Source: Ceratothoa steindachneri (lineage: Eukaryota; Arthropoda; Malacostraca; Isopoda; Cymothoidae). From it: a stretch of DNA of 64,000 nt. The position numbers were made by a program, and so were the translations under genes. The stretch covers positions 28,290,503-28,354,502 of the forward strand of contig OZ018317.1 of NCBI GenBank assembly GCA_963969495.1, in the 5' to 3' direction. The notes below the pieces were generated by a model, which searched no databases, was not told the origin of the DNA, and saw only the letters and a list, made by a program, of their open reading frames with translations. Below, piece by piece: positions 1-11,495 of this stretch (the stretch's first letter is position 1; the number at the start of each line of letters is the position of its first letter).

Positions 1-57
1 ATGTACTTTGGCCTTTCACACACACTAAAACATCATTTAAACAAGGGCCAAAAAAAA

Positions 58-600
58 CACCAAGAAGAAGCTTCGCAGGTTTGATCCGGCCAGCCGTAAA
101 CTACAATTAAAACTATATAAAACACTAGTTAGACCACTAGTTACATACCTTCCAATCACACTCGTAGCTCTGAGTCACACAAGACAGAGAGAAGCAAAGC
201 GGATTCAGAACTCAGCTCTGAAGCGTTGCATGTCGTTCTCCTATATACACACTAATGACCACACTTCATAAAAACAACAAACTAATACCACTCAATTAAT
301 TCACCTACGCGCGTCTAATGCAACAAATGGGGAAACTTGCAAGAGGCCCCACATACTTACACATACACACAAGACTACAAGCTGCGATGGCATTGAGATT
401 TCCCGTAGACCTCGACCACCCCTAGCCAATACCTATCCACACATAAGTTAACGGTAACATCAACAACGCCTTTCCACAACATGCGCCTCTCCTCCCACAC
501 TATCCTCCTGCCGCTCCACTCGTACCCAATACCTTTCTTTACCTACATGCACAAAAAACACCACGCACTGTCAACTACTCTTATCCCCTCTTAAGTTTCT
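58..600 (+). pseudogene. Jockey-like non-LTR retrotransposon, RT 3' portion (copy 1)
   Basis: Seen: reading across frame breaks gives the C-terminal reverse-transcriptase region of a Jockey-type LINE, with the signature LYKTLVRPLVTY followed by AKRIQNSALKR. The segment aligns along its whole length with 32960-33515, including the downstream block with a CTATCCACACAT string, so the two are copies of one family. Known: in this family the region follows the catalytic YxDD domain and ends the ORF2 protein. The copy has many stops and frameshifts and lacks the catalytic core, which would lie left of the window, so it is dead. Its upstream boundary is unknown because the element may start outside the window. 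Confidence 0.75.
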
Positions 601-1333
601 TCCGAACTTTTTCCGCTTTTCCTACTTGATCTCTTGTGGCCTTCCACGGAGATCTCCAGCAGCACACGGCTCTATACACACATTGATTGATTTGCCTCAC
701 TTTGACCTTCCGTCTATTGTTTTCTTTTTTCCAATGCAAGGTCTAAATGAGACATTTTAGGGGATTTTTGTGTCTCTGTTTACACCTGATTATTCTTTTT
801 TATTTGTGCGTATATCGCTTTTTTTCTGTTTTTTTCTCTGTCTCACTTCCTCTTTTTGTCTTTCTGGTTTGTGCCCCTCTCATTTCCACTTAGTTCTCAC
901 CAGAGGCCGCTCATACCCGCCATTCTGTCGAGGCGCGGTGAAATAAGGAACCCGAAACAGTACCCTGGTGACGCCGGACAGCCAAGGACCCGGAACAGAG
1001 ACGCCGATGTAGGTTTTCACACACTCGCATATGCGTACCTCAGGGATAGGCAAGCTTCCTCACACATAGACAAGCACGCACATAATCAGAACGATGTGGC
1101 CGGTCATAGTCGCAAACAGACTACCCGAACACAACTTCACACACAGAACGAAGTTTGACAGCCGGAAGAATGATAAGTACACATAAGTGTGAAGACAAAC
1201 GTTAAAGGAAATAGAAAGTGAGAAGCGAAAACAGGACAAAAAATACATCTCGATAAAAGTGATGTCATAAATTAAACGGAATAAACGAAAAACAACAACT
1301 TAAATTATGTAAAGACTATAGAAATTTTTACAT
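601..1333. other. No recognised gene
   Basis: T-rich then A-rich intergenic DNA. An open frame of 100 codons at 856-1158 (+) has no recognisable domain and looks like chance. Confidence 0.5.
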
Positions 1334-1775
1334 ACAGAAAATGGCCAAATTAAAAGAAACGCTTAAAAAATACACATTTGGAGAATAATTTGTGTTTTAT
1401 TGACAAATATTAGACGAATGATACAATGATATTACAAGGTAGTATCTTTGAATATCCTGAAGATGTGTGCCATTTATTTAGTAGTTAGTTGGGGGGCCCC
1501 TTTAGCCCTAATCAGAGCAGCACTGCGTCGAGGCATGCTTCTAATGCAGTTGTAGCAGTTGATTTGCACCTCTTTATTATGTTTTCATATCCATATTTGC
1601 CTCCATTAAGTTTGCTTTCGATGTTTTGGACTCGCCTTTCATTTTTCCAATTAGTTCCCATAACTTTTATATCGGGTTCATATCAATGGAGTTAGCTAGC
1701 CACTCACGGCTAGGAATATTTTGGGCTTGCCAAAATGCTGCAAAACACGTTGCAGTGTAAATGCTGATGGCTGCT
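1334..1775 (-). pseudogene. Tc1-like transposase, C-terminal remnant with 3' TIR
   Basis: Seen: on the minus strand one frame reads AFWQAQNIPSREWLANS, then a DMNPI-stop-KLWELIG block, then a Lys-rich tail. This is the Tc1 region around the third catalytic acidic residue (family pattern W-P-x-x-S-P-D-x-N-P-I-E-N-L-W). Here the Glu codon is replaced by a stop, so the protein cannot be active. About 330 bp beyond the coding end the sequence reaches CAGAAAATGGCCAAATTAAA (1334-1353), a plausible Tc1 terminal repeat preceded by TA. No matching left TIR was found upstream (higher coordinates), so the copy is 5' truncated or interrupted by the GC-rich block at 1776-2050. Confidence 0.72.
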
Positions 1776-2050
1776 TAGGGAAGTCCATCGAGGTCGATGA
1801 TGACGGATGCCCTCAGAGTAGTCTCGGTTGTGAGTTCGCCCGTGACTGTGGAGGCCGATACGGGAGCGGCAGCGGCGTCCATACTCAGGTCACTGGAGCG
1901 AGCCGGGGTTGGAGGGGGCCGAGGTGCCCTCTCGTAACGCCTATGACGACGCTCATTCTGTTGTCGAGTTCGTTCCATTTCAAAGTAGGTCGCTCCTCGA
2001 AGAGACGCAGAACGCCATGTGGCTCTGTCAGGAACTGCCACACGCTGCAT
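1776..2050 (-). other. GC-rich block with 91-codon minus-strand open frame, unrecognised
   Basis: This stretch is clearly richer in G+C than its surroundings and keeps frames open on both strands. The minus frame (1775-2050) begins MQRVAVPDRATWR and is rich in Arg, Ala, Pro and Thr. It ends at a stop in the same frame as, and directly before, the Tc1 remnant, but it does not resemble a Tc1 transposase. It may be an insertion into the transposon or captured sequence. No function can be assigned. Confidence 0.35.
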
Positions 2051-3722
2051 AGAAATGGCATGATTCTTCTTTTAAACCAGCCACAGAATGAGATAGAGAG
2101 AAAAAAATGTCTTGCTTTACAAAACTTTTCGATACCTAGAGCCTACCTATACCTTTACCATTAATTAGGTACTAAATCATTACGGATGTTGTATATTTAA
2201 CAATACTCATAAACTAATCAGGATGGAATTCCTCACTGACACTCATAACAAACAGCGCTTTGTCCCACATTACCTGAAATACGGATTCGTTGCTTAAATA
2301 AAGGTGTTAAAAAAGAAACAAACTTCCCATTCGAATTTTTGGGGGGCAGGATGTGGGATATACAACTTATGCATTACGTTGTATATTAAATATAATTTGC
2401 TAGTCACCGATTTTCACTAATCTGCATTGAAATTACAATAGTTATTTACACACTCTAAACGCTTAACTCTCATTTTAAAGGTGAACTTGGGTTTTCTCGT
2501 GGTCAAAGACCTTTGAAAATTTTCTTTGCGCTCGTCTTCTCAAAGTTCTCGAAAATACATTTACGTGAGACAATTCCGGTGTAAATTTGATAATTTGGTA
2601 ATTTTCTATTGGTTAGTAGTTTGTTTTGAATTAACGTTTACTTCAAGGTGCTTTCAGCTGTTTCGTAATAAGAATAGATGGCTGATTATTATTAATAATA
2701 ATCTAGGAGTGTCAATGGTACTTCTCTACACTCTCACCTTTTCTGTGAGAATAACCTGGTTCTGTCAGTAATGAATGAATTTTGCCCTTTAGCAATCTTT
2801 ATTAAAAAAAAAAGAATTTTAAAGACTTTCTGAAAATATCAGATTGATAGTGTCACAATCAGTTGCCAAACCCTTTTACGACTGGAGGAGTCACTAGGCT
2901 CGGAACGTCGTCTGATACAACTGGTGAGGAAGATTGCGTCACTTTACGGCTGGTAACGTCGTCTTACGCGACTGGAGAAGGCATAATGCTCGACGAAAGA
3001 GGAAACTACCAGTCGCTTGAAGATATGAATCGGTTATGTCGAATTACACGGAACAAAAGGACGTAATGAGACAACTTCAAGGTGTTGGATTTATGCCTGA
3101 GGGGGTCTTCTCTCTCATAAGAAGTTTTATATTTTTTTATATGTTCATTTCAAGTGGGTGTGGTTACATAAAATATCAAAGAAAGTAGGAGGGGTTTTGT
3201 AATAATAGTCCAGTTATATTTGATTTATTACTATTTTTTTAGATCTTTACAATTGAACTAATGGTTATAGAGAGCATTGAACAAGGTGGGATGGTTTTTT
3301 TTCAATAACTCTCCAGTTAACATTTTCATAGGGTTGATGGGGCGTAAATTTCATACAACTGAGCCAATGTGAATACATTTTGAAGATAGATGATACTCTT
3401 ATCTTAGTATTAACCAATAATAATTAATTCAAGATGATTAGAGGTGGAGCCCGACAGGGTTTACCTAAGAATGTCTTTTGCAAAAAAAGAAAACAGTGAA
3501 ACCACAGGAAATTAGTCGTCGGTATTAAAGAATTTTGATACTTAAGAGGGAAGATTGTTTGTCGACGCCATAGGGGTTAGTTAAAGCAGGGAGGCTGCGT
3601 CAGCAAGAAGGGGGTGGAAAAAATGGAATCCCTGCGTCATCCTCTGCACTTTTTAGCTTTAGAAGATAATGTACATTTGTGTGAATTTCTGAGCTCTTAT
3701 TTCATGCCTATGTGATAATCTT
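2051..3722. other. No recognised gene; short imperfect duplication at 2877-2985
   Basis: AT-rich DNA without a recognisable coding domain. At 2877-2985 two imperfect copies of a roughly 60-bp unit follow each other, sharing AACGTCGTCT and an ACTGG-GA-GAAG-like block. This duplication explains the 67-codon open frame there. Confidence 0.5.
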
Positions 3723-3855
3723 TTAATTATTATTATTATCACTAGTGTTATTATTATTATTATTATCAACATTATTATAATTATTATTATTATCATCATT
3801 ATCATTATCATTATTATTAGTATTATTATTATTATTAGTAGTAGTAGTAGTAGTA
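3723..3855. repeat. (ATT)n/(AAT)n trinucleotide microsatellite
   Basis: Imperfect run of ATT units with ATC interruptions that grades into AGT units at the right edge. The minus-strand Asn-rich open frame over it is only the translated repeat. Confidence 0.9.
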
Positions 3856-4461
3856 GTATAAGAGTACAGTTTGAGTTTGATCATATGTAAGGATGTAATC
3901 CTAACATAAGCACATGTTATTATGTGTCGTAGAATGGACTCCCGACGATATACCATATATCACTATTCGTTGAGGGAACTTCCTTAATTATCTTCAGAGT
4001 GCGTTAATGTCTGGCAGCCGATATTATGTATCTTCGATATGCTTAAGAAGTGGAACTGAGCTCATGGATAATAATATTGCTATCATTAATAAAATAGAGT
4101 TTTAGTAATAATAACTATCAACAAACACAAGACGGAAAATATTGACATAAACAGAGAATGGAAAGGGTCGTGGGGGCTCGGGCTAATCCGAGGATTTAAA
4201 GGATTTAAAAAGGTAAAACAAATATAGAGTTAAAGAGATGGGATGGTTCGATAAACCATTTAAAGCACAGGATAGAATTGACAAAAGGGTTAAGTACTCA
4301 AAGGTGACGTTTGGCTTACGTAACTTTCACACTAGTGGTGCAGTGGAAGGTGGCGCGAAGGAATTTTCGGTCCACTGGGTAGTTCCAGCCGAAGGGGGGG
4401 GGATAAGATGATCCTGACGTAGCGTCTTGGGAATGAGAACCGTTTCTCGACGAACGGCTTG
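3856..4461. other. No recognised gene
   Basis: AT-rich unique DNA leading into the minisatellite. It has a short poly-G run near 4396. Nothing else was recognised. Confidence 0.5.
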
Positions 4462-4992
4462 AAGAACAATGGCTGTTCTACGTTGTTCTCTTCTGAACAA
4501 CGGGGGGTGAGAATCGTCTCTTGTCTACGGGCTCAAGAACAATGGCTGTTCTAAGGTTGTTCTCCTCTGAACAACAGGGGGGTGATAACCGTCTCTTGTC
4601 TACGGGCTCAAGAACAATGGCTGTTCTAATGTTGTTCTCCTCTGAACAACAAGGGGGGTGAGAACCGTCTCTTGTCTACGGGCTCAAGAACAATGGCTGT
4701 TCTAATGTTGTTCTCCTCTGAACAACAGGAAGGGGGTGAGAACCGTTTCTTGGCGAAGGGCTCAAAAGAACAATGGCTGTTCTAATGTTGTTCTCCTCTG
4801 AACAACAGGGCTGGGGGGGTGAGAACCATTTCTTGTCTACAGGCTCAAGAACAATGGCTGTTCTAATGTTGTTCTCCTTTGAACAACAAGGGGGAAGGGT
4901 GAGAACCGTTTCTTGGCGAAGGGCTCAAAAGAACAATGGCTGTTCTACGTTTTTCTCTTCCTGAACAACGAGGGGGAAGCCTTGAGGACTTG
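4462..4992. repeat. Minisatellite, 7 units of 73-82 bp, two hairpins per unit
   Basis: Units start at about 4462, 4535, 4610, 4686, 4766, 4847 and 4929. Each carries AGAACAATGGCTGTTCT (6-bp stem) and GTTGTTCTCCTCTGAACAAC (7-bp stem), then a variable G run and a GAGAACCGTYTCTTG block. Unit length grows to the right mainly through the G run and extra A residues. Both stems are conserved in most units. Confidence 0.92.
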
Positions 4993-5680
4993 ACGTCACG
5001 AAAGACTCAAACCTTTGGCACTCAAGGGATATTGTCCTCCTTCTGGACAAGCGATGTTGAATCTCGAAGTCGAGGTCCCTTGGCGCACAAAGGGAGAGAG
5101 GGTGGTGGTGATGTTTCGCGACGAAAATCTGGATCTCCAATCTCCATCTTAGTGGTAAAGTTTCCATATAAATAGCCAGGACACTCCCTTGGCGTGGGGG
5201 ACAATGGAGTGGGAGCTTCGAGGGAATGAACAGCCGAGCCTGTGAACAATGCCTTATCTGCCCATAAGCCTAACTTAATCTGGCGAGGTCGGCGTATGGG
5301 GGCGAACGGGGGGACGATAACCTCCTTGTTTAAACATTGACATCCGGTGGCTGTGATAAGGCGCTAAGCTTCGAATCAAAGATGCACGTGGGCAACATCG
5401 TGGTTTTAAATAATATGTGATAGAAGATGAAATTAACGCAGCTTCAACTCGTTCTATCACATTATGTAATTAACTTTTTTTAACTTTGATGAAAAAACAA
5501 AAGAGTGCAAAGAACCATCTACTAACACAATCTGAATTGCACCGAGAGTAGTGGAGTAGGCATAAGACTTCACATATGTCTCACTCCATACCCTACCTAA
5601 CTCCAAATCTTAACATTCAAAATCACTAATATGACAGAAACTATCATTATATACATGCATACACTAGTATACCCGTGCTG

Positions 5681-5682
<2 letters not shown>
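4993..5682. other. No recognised gene
   Basis: Moderately GC-rich to 5300 with several overlapping short open frames on both strands and no recognisable domain, then AT-rich up to the (TA)n array. Confidence 0.45.

Positions 5683-5739
<57 letters not shown>
5683..5739. repeat. (TA)n array, about 57 bp
   Basis: Pure TA dinucleotide run. Neither flank was recognised as an element end. Confidence 0.97.
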
Positions 5740-5741
<2 letters not shown>

Positions 5742-6619
5742 TTAAACATTCATGTACATAGAAAATTCCACACTCTCAGCATACACATGAAAACAAAGGC
5801 GCTATTCTTGCGAGGCACCTGTGGCTAATTACTAATCACCCCCTATGTCCCAAATAAGGGCACACCTGTCCTATCGCAAACGCAGAAATAGCGAGAGAAA
5901 ATACACCATCGGGCCATCTTCCCTTATGACATAGTGCCATCAAGGCTATTTTGTGCGTTCGTCTCCGATGGCACATCTCATTATGACGTCATTCTTTCCC
6001 CTTCGTCAGCGGAACGGCAGAATTTATCGCTTCAATAAAACTTAATTCGTCACTGATTCCGTTTGGCGCCAAAGGTTTTAATTAGAAGGAAGCGCGAAAG
6101 CATAACTATTTAGTTAGACCCAAGTTGAGAGGCAGGAAGACCGACTCGGCAATATTCAATATAATTCAAAGTTTCTCATTCTTCTCTCTCTTTCTTATAT
6201 CTCTTTCTCTATCTCTCTTACACACACAATCAGACACAAATACTCGTGGCCATCGTACGTGTCAAGAAGTGTTCAATGTGAAATATTAATTAATTAGTCT
6301 TATTTTGTGATAGTTGTCTGTTAGTGTTAAGCGAATAAGATAAAATCTTTGTAACAGTGTCTGTGATAAGCTTATAATTTAAAGAAAATTAAAGTCATTA
6401 GGGTTTTACATTTCCGTTGTTTCCGCTTGTCTCATTCACGTGACCGATCATCAGCTAAGTCTTTTTTGTATTAATAGGGCCATTCGTTCTTCTACAGTGG
6501 AATATGATTCGTTGATTTCTTTTTCTTTTGACATTTCCTTTTACTACCATTTCACCTTTTCGTTGTTTTCTCGCCTCAACATTTAAAGCTATATTTTAAC
6601 TTTCCTCTTCATCTGTGAT
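5740..6619. other. No recognised gene
   Basis: Unique-looking DNA with a short TC-rich patch (6180-6225). No coding or RNA feature recognised. Confidence 0.5.
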
Positions 6620-6953
6620 AAAATGCGTGGCCCGGCGTCATCGAAGTGTTTCAGATGCACAATACTCAAATGGTACGTTGGATGATATGCAAATTGCAGA
6701 CGTACGAGTAATTGGATATCTTGCAAGCTCGAGATGAAGTTAGAAAACTGGAGGCTTTAAGCTGAGAGAAACGAACCCTTGTTATCTAGCTTAGGAAAAT
6801 CGCCTCATTGAGCTCCAGAGTGAGGAATGCGTGGTTGTAGGTTGAGGGCAAAGAGGAGGAAAGTGATGTGTATAGTGGATAGGCTAAAGAAACTGAAAGC
6901 GGGAGAAGCGGAAATAAGGGTGTGGAACGACATGGTTGAGTGAAGAGGGGAGG

Positions 6954-6966
6954 TATCAATTCAAGA
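6954..6966. repeat. Target-site duplication, left copy
   Basis: TATCAATTCAAGA, 13 bp, identical to 7393-7405. It brackets the SINE and dates it as an insertion into the older LINE-like sequence. Confidence 0.88.
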
Positions 6967-7392
6967 TTTTTTCCCAGCACTAATATGGTGACTGCCTACT
7001 AGGGCATAAGTCGCCATAATTATCCATAGCCTAATGCTAAACTAGATTCAAATAAGGTGCAAAGATACCAAAAAACAAATAAATCCTAAAGTAACTAAAA
7101 ACAAAAACAAGAAACAAAAAAAAACAAGAGGAATGAAGCACGCTCCGGCGTCGGGGGCAGGCCCGCCTTCCTCCGGCGTAGAATCATGTAACCAACATCA
7201 AATGCCAAAGAAAGTCAAATAAAATAGAGGACACCAGCCTCCTCCAAAAGTTCAGATATTCCACACCTCTGTGTGCACGAACTCGTCCCAACTACTAGGG
7301 ACAAGCGGTAGCAACCCCGCTAATCCCCTTTCCGGGAGAGGTGACGTGCGCGCAGATAACCCAGACGAGGACATTCAAGAAGAATGTGTGGA
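6967..7392 (-). mobile_element. SINE family 1, copy 1 (426 bp)
   Basis: Flanked by a perfect 13-bp direct repeat. Read on the minus strand it has a GC-rich head, a central block (GGAGG-CTGGTGTCC to CCGGAGGAAGG), a T-rich stretch, and a 3' end containing TATGGCGACTT and GGCAGTCACCAT before GGGAAAAAA. The central and 3' blocks match a second copy at 17636-17885 (+). A sequence GACGAGTTCGTGC in the head could be a decayed B box, but I do not see a clear tRNA. Known: an A-run end and a long target duplication are typical of LINE-mobilised SINEs. Confidence 0.82.
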
Positions 7393-7405
7393 TATCAATT
7401 CAAGA
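7393..7405. repeat. Target-site duplication, right copy
   Basis: Identical to 6954-6966. Confidence 0.88.
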
Positions 7406-7447
7406 GGGAAGTAAAGCAGAGATAGGGTTAATAGAGAAACTTTTTCA

Positions 7448-7660
7448 ATGGAGAGGAAACTGAAGCAAGCGGAAGAACGTCACCACTGCAGGCTCGTCGA
7501 GGTGACGAACCATGTTAGTCACCTCGAGAATGACTTGTTGGAATTGACAGAACTGCTAAATCAGGGCGATCACCTTTGTGAGGCGGTTGTAAATGTTCAG
7601 AGAGGCTTTATATCAATGTCAGAAGCGGCGAATTCTGCGCTAATAACGGTTAATGGTTAA
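7448..7660 (+). pseudogene. ORF1-like coiled-coil fragment of the CR1/L2-like element
   Basis: An open stretch of 70 codons starts MERKLKQAEERHHCR and continues with heptad-like Leu/Val spacing (VTNHVSHLENDLLELTELL). This suggests a coiled coil, as found in ORF1 proteins of non-LTR elements that bind RNA and trimerise. It sits 5' of the endonuclease and RT pieces on the same strand. It is too short for a full ORF1, and flanking frames are interrupted, so it is a remnant. The ORF1 assignment rests on position and composition, not on a diagnostic motif. Confidence 0.45.
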
Positions 7661-9204
7661 TTAGGGTGCAGAGCCTGGCACCGGGTGGCAAGACAGGAGG
7701 CAGGATGCAGAAGATATGGAGAAGAGGAATAAGGTCATCGGTTCTGGTTAGAGAGGTAGTAGAACAGTAGATTCTGGAGTTTTCTGGAGGTTTAGATAGG
7801 GAATAACGATGCTGGTTGCAAGGGTGGGAGCAGAGTTTCGGGGTCTGAAGGAAAAAGGTAAGTGGTTATAAATACACTGCAGGGCTGGGCTCGGGAATCG
7901 GACCAACAGGGAATACGGCTAAAGGCGCAGGCCCTTCGGGAGTGGAGTGAGTATACACAGGCGCAAAGCAGCCGTTCGCCCGATATACCCTTTCAGCGTT
8001 ATTAAGGGATTAGCGGTAGAGGGAACGGATGTAGTTTCAATCCAAGCATTGTTGACTTCGTGGCATCGTCGAGCCGTCCAAAAACAGAGGCCTTGCGGTT
8101 GATTTGGTGATGGTTGCTGCTAATAGAGCCGTGAAAGTCTCTGTTGATCCTCAACAAGCTAGTGAGAAGAATAAACTATTAAGGAGGAAAAGATGGGCAG
8201 CAGCTGTAGCAGCTATTTTGTGTAGGAGCACTAAGCTGGCAAGCACTAGCGTTGATCGCGCCAGTAGAGGGTACTGTAGGGATTAGTGGCGGATTGCCCG
8301 ATGCGGGGCTCCAGAATGTGCGGGGGACAAAACGAAAGAAAAAGATGGCTTCCTGTACCACTAAGAATCCCGTGAGGACCCTAAACCGCTTTGCCACCTT
8401 TCTGATAAGGAAGTGCAATGCATAGTGGTGTGAGAATACAAAGTCTGAGGCTTTGAGAACGAACTTGGCATGGAACAAGGCTACCGTTGGAAGGTCGGAG
8501 CAACGAGGCGCTTGGTAGGTGGTCGATGTGAGTTTCGAGAGTCAGTGGGAACAAATTTTGCTTAGAGTAGGTAGGGTTGGGACAACTGAAGCATCCAAAT
8601 GAAAACGATGAGGGCAAAGAATGATCTTGGAACACCTCTGTTCTTTGATAAGAGTTCACTTCCTGGAGCCATTCGACTGGCTCTTTAGACGAAACAACTG
8701 GTACATGGAGTACGAAGGTAGTAAAAAGGTTCTAGCTCAGTTAATTGAGCAGAATGCCTTTTGGCTGTTGAGGGCGACACAAGGATGCTGGTGGACTAGT
8801 TGCCAAGTATAATAAATAATAAGAGAAGGGTGCTGTTCGTTGCAATACTGGCTCCACTGGGTGGCTGAGAGTTGCGGAGCGCTCCATCAGGGAAAGCGGT
8901 GATGCCTTGCAGCAGCACGCCGTAGAGGCTCATACCAAGGCGCTGAATGTAGCCCTAAGGAGGTACGTCTCCCGGCTGCGCCCTTAGCAGGTGAAAAATG
9001 ATGAGGGTGTCTCTCGACGGACAGGCAAAACTTCGAGGGGGAGTTTGCGATATTCCACTGAGATTGACCGTGTTACACGAGGGACGGAGTTATGTTATAC
9101 TTCCTAAACTGCTCTACCGCTTTCTGTTGTAAGGTTAGAAATGATCAAGAGGTTAAGGATTAGACGTGAGTCTCGGTAGGTTTTTCTTTGACTAGACTCT
9201 TAGC

Positions 9205-9430
9205 ATGGTTGATTTAACTGCCGCCGGATTGCCTTTGGTAATAAATCGAGTGTCGGGGAAGGGAAACGATTCGTCGAATTCGTTGACGATAACTTATGGA
9301 TTCAGTGATTCGATAAGCCGTCGAGGGGGTGAGTTTGTGTTGGACTTGGTGTTCATCACCGATGATGACATGGTCTGCGAAATCTGCCCGCGAGAGTGAA
9401 TGGGCATGAGTGATCACCGCACACTAATGT
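9205..9430 (+). pseudogene. Endonuclease (APE-type) C-terminal fragment
   Basis: The frame contains VLDLVFITDDDMV and, after a stop, MGMSDHRTLMFLV. In APE-like endonucleases of CR1/L2/Jockey elements the domain ends with an LDLV block followed about 20-30 residues later by SDH, where Asp and His belong to the catalytic set. Both are present in order with the right spacing, which makes the assignment fairly firm despite the intervening stop. Earlier endonuclease motifs were not recognised. Confidence 0.68.
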
Positions 9431-10059
9431 TTCTCGTCATCACTCAGTGTGAAAGATATCTATTTACTAAATTAAAACCTCATTAATGGCGTGCGAACTT
9501 TGACGCTCTTCGGAACGCGATATATCGGCTGTAAACTGTAGGTGGACACGGAGCCTTTGCAAAGTGGCCGAAGTTCAGAGACCTCTTTATAGCCCAGCAG
9601 GCCACGGTGGTTTCGAATAAAAGGCCGACAAAAAATCCAACCAACCAAAGGTGTTCATCTGCGACGTGGTATCGGGGATTCGGGATAGAAAGCTGCCATA
9701 CATTAGTTGGAAAACCAGCTGTAGCGGCGACTGTCTTCTTCAATGTAGAGTGCAGGATAGAAAAGTGAAAATGCAAACGTGAAAAGCTCAACATTGTGAA
9801 GAACTTAGTGACACGTACCACAGTATAGAGACCACGAAATAATTCTTCTTGCACATTAAAAGCTTCAAACCGTTTGGCATCGGAAAGGCTTCCTGAGAGA
9901 CGACAATATCGTGTTGTATAACTCAGACTTTGACATCGACATCGTGTTCAACGATTACTCCGCTGCTGTTTCGAGAGAAGTGATTTACCCAACTCCAAGG
10001 GCGGGATGGAATCTCTAAGGAGATAACCTAAGCGACATAGTTTTAGATAGTAACAACCT

Positions 10060-11490
10060 CACGTACAATCCTCCCGGTTCGGATGACTTTCTTCCAAAAA
10101 TCTTTCATGAAAGCAGCCGATGGGTCACCACTCCACGCCGCGATGTTCAACGAGTCGCAACAAACTGTGGAAATGATGTACGAAAGGACGATGTCGGACT
10201 TGTGTCTCATTTCCACAAAGGGAGACCGTGAATATCCAGGCAATTATAGGTCTATTAGTCTGACGTCAATTGTGGATGAATTGGTCGAGAACATAATGGC
10301 TAATCGCATTTTTCAACACTTAGATTCTCAAGACTTGACTATGGATGTGTTTTCGCAGGAACTGTTCGTGTTTCACGAATTTATTAGGATTTTTTTACGG
10401 TATTTTGAGTGAGTATGGTCGTAGTCGAACTGTAGACGTCTTATACTTCGACTTTTAAAAGGCTTTCGATTAGATGCCATACTACAGGCTGATGAGTATT
10501 ATCTGTGCCTTCAGCATAGCCAGGATGTTCAGCGACAGAATTGAAAACTAGTTTGAGGATCAGAGGCAGCATGTAAGGATCAATGGTGCAGTATCGATGT
10601 GAGCGCAAGGGAATAGCAGGGTATCCCAGATTTCGATACTCGATCCCCTGATATGCATCGTCTACATCAACGATATACATGATGGACTTTATGCTCTTGA
10701 GCCAAGTTAACGAACAATACCATGTTAGAAGTCGGGGTTAGAGTGCATTAAGTTGTGAAAGGCTTGCGGGAAAGTCTTCGAATCTTAGGTGAGTGGTCCG
10801 AGAGATGTCAAATGTCATTTAACCATGACACGGTCAAGGTGATGCATATTGGGCATGATAACCCTCGGAAGAACTATCATTGTTGGGTAAACGTTTAAAG
10901 ATGACTACCTACAGAAGGATTTAAGTGCACTAACTAGCAATGACCTAAAATTATACAAGTAGTGGATAGAGGTTTAAAAATAGGCTCAGACTGTTGGGCA
11001 CATAAAGATACAATTTCGGTTTCAAAACAAGCAGAATGTCCTCACTTGTACAACTCTGTAATCTGACTGCACTTGCATTAAATCATTCATTATGGTGTCC
11101 TACACAGCATACGGACACTGGGAGGCTAGAACGGGCTCGAACTACGGCTACTAAACTAATCCTCTATCTTAGGCACAAAAGATATCAGACCCGGCTGCGG
11201 AACTGGGATGGTTCTCCCTGGAGATGCGCCGTTTGCGTGGTCACTTGAACGAGAACTTTAGGATTACAAAGGGAATTGAAAACGATGATCATAGAAAGTT
11301 ATTTACGTTGGAGATGAATCAGATCCGTAACAACGGAAACAAGCTGGATTTGCCCCCATTCAGGAAAGAAATTTGTGAAAACATCTTTTCATATAAGATT
11401 TGCGAAACATGAAACAGTTTGAGGACAGAAGTGATGAATAGTTCATTCGTCAAACAGTTTAAAACTCGACAGGACGAGGTACTAGAGTAG
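10060..11490 (+). pseudogene. Reverse transcriptase and 3' domain of the CR1/L2-like element
   Basis: Seen in pieces: NYRSISLTSIVDELVENIM (RT region 1/2, near 10235-10300), then a broken DF-stop-KAFD equivalent near 10445-10475, then near 11210 the 3' domain with LEMRRLRGHLNENF, IENDDHRKLFTLE and WNSLRTEV. Known: this arrangement ends the ORF2 of CR1/L2-like LINEs. The catalytic YxDD motif is not clearly readable. Numerous stops and frameshifts show long inactivity. Coding ends near 11490, followed by a TC-rich tract. Confidence 0.75.
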
Positions 11491-11495
11491 TTGAC

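Larger units (their letters stand above)
6620..11495 (+). mobile_element. Decayed CR1/L2-like non-LTR retrotransposon
   Basis: Seen: a plus-strand series of fragments in the order expected for a two-ORF LINE. There is a coiled-coil-like piece (7448-7660), an ORF1-like segment around 8360-8430 (LNRFAT), the end of an endonuclease domain (9340-9430), reverse transcriptase pieces (10080-10700) and the conserved 3' domain (11210-11490). All are broken by stops and frameshifts. A SINE is inserted near the left end. The left limit is uncertain: Glu/Lys-rich coding-like sequence continues to about 6620 on the other side of the SINE. Known: CR1/L2/Jockey-group elements have this domain order. Total length after removing the SINE is about 4.4 kb, a full-length scale. 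Confidence 0.7.

Noticed and set aside
1721..2164. 147-codon plus frame with many Cys residues (possible secreted Cys-rich protein)
   Set aside because: It is antisense to the Tc1 remnant and GC-rich block, has no signal peptide, and the Cys residues are unevenly spaced.
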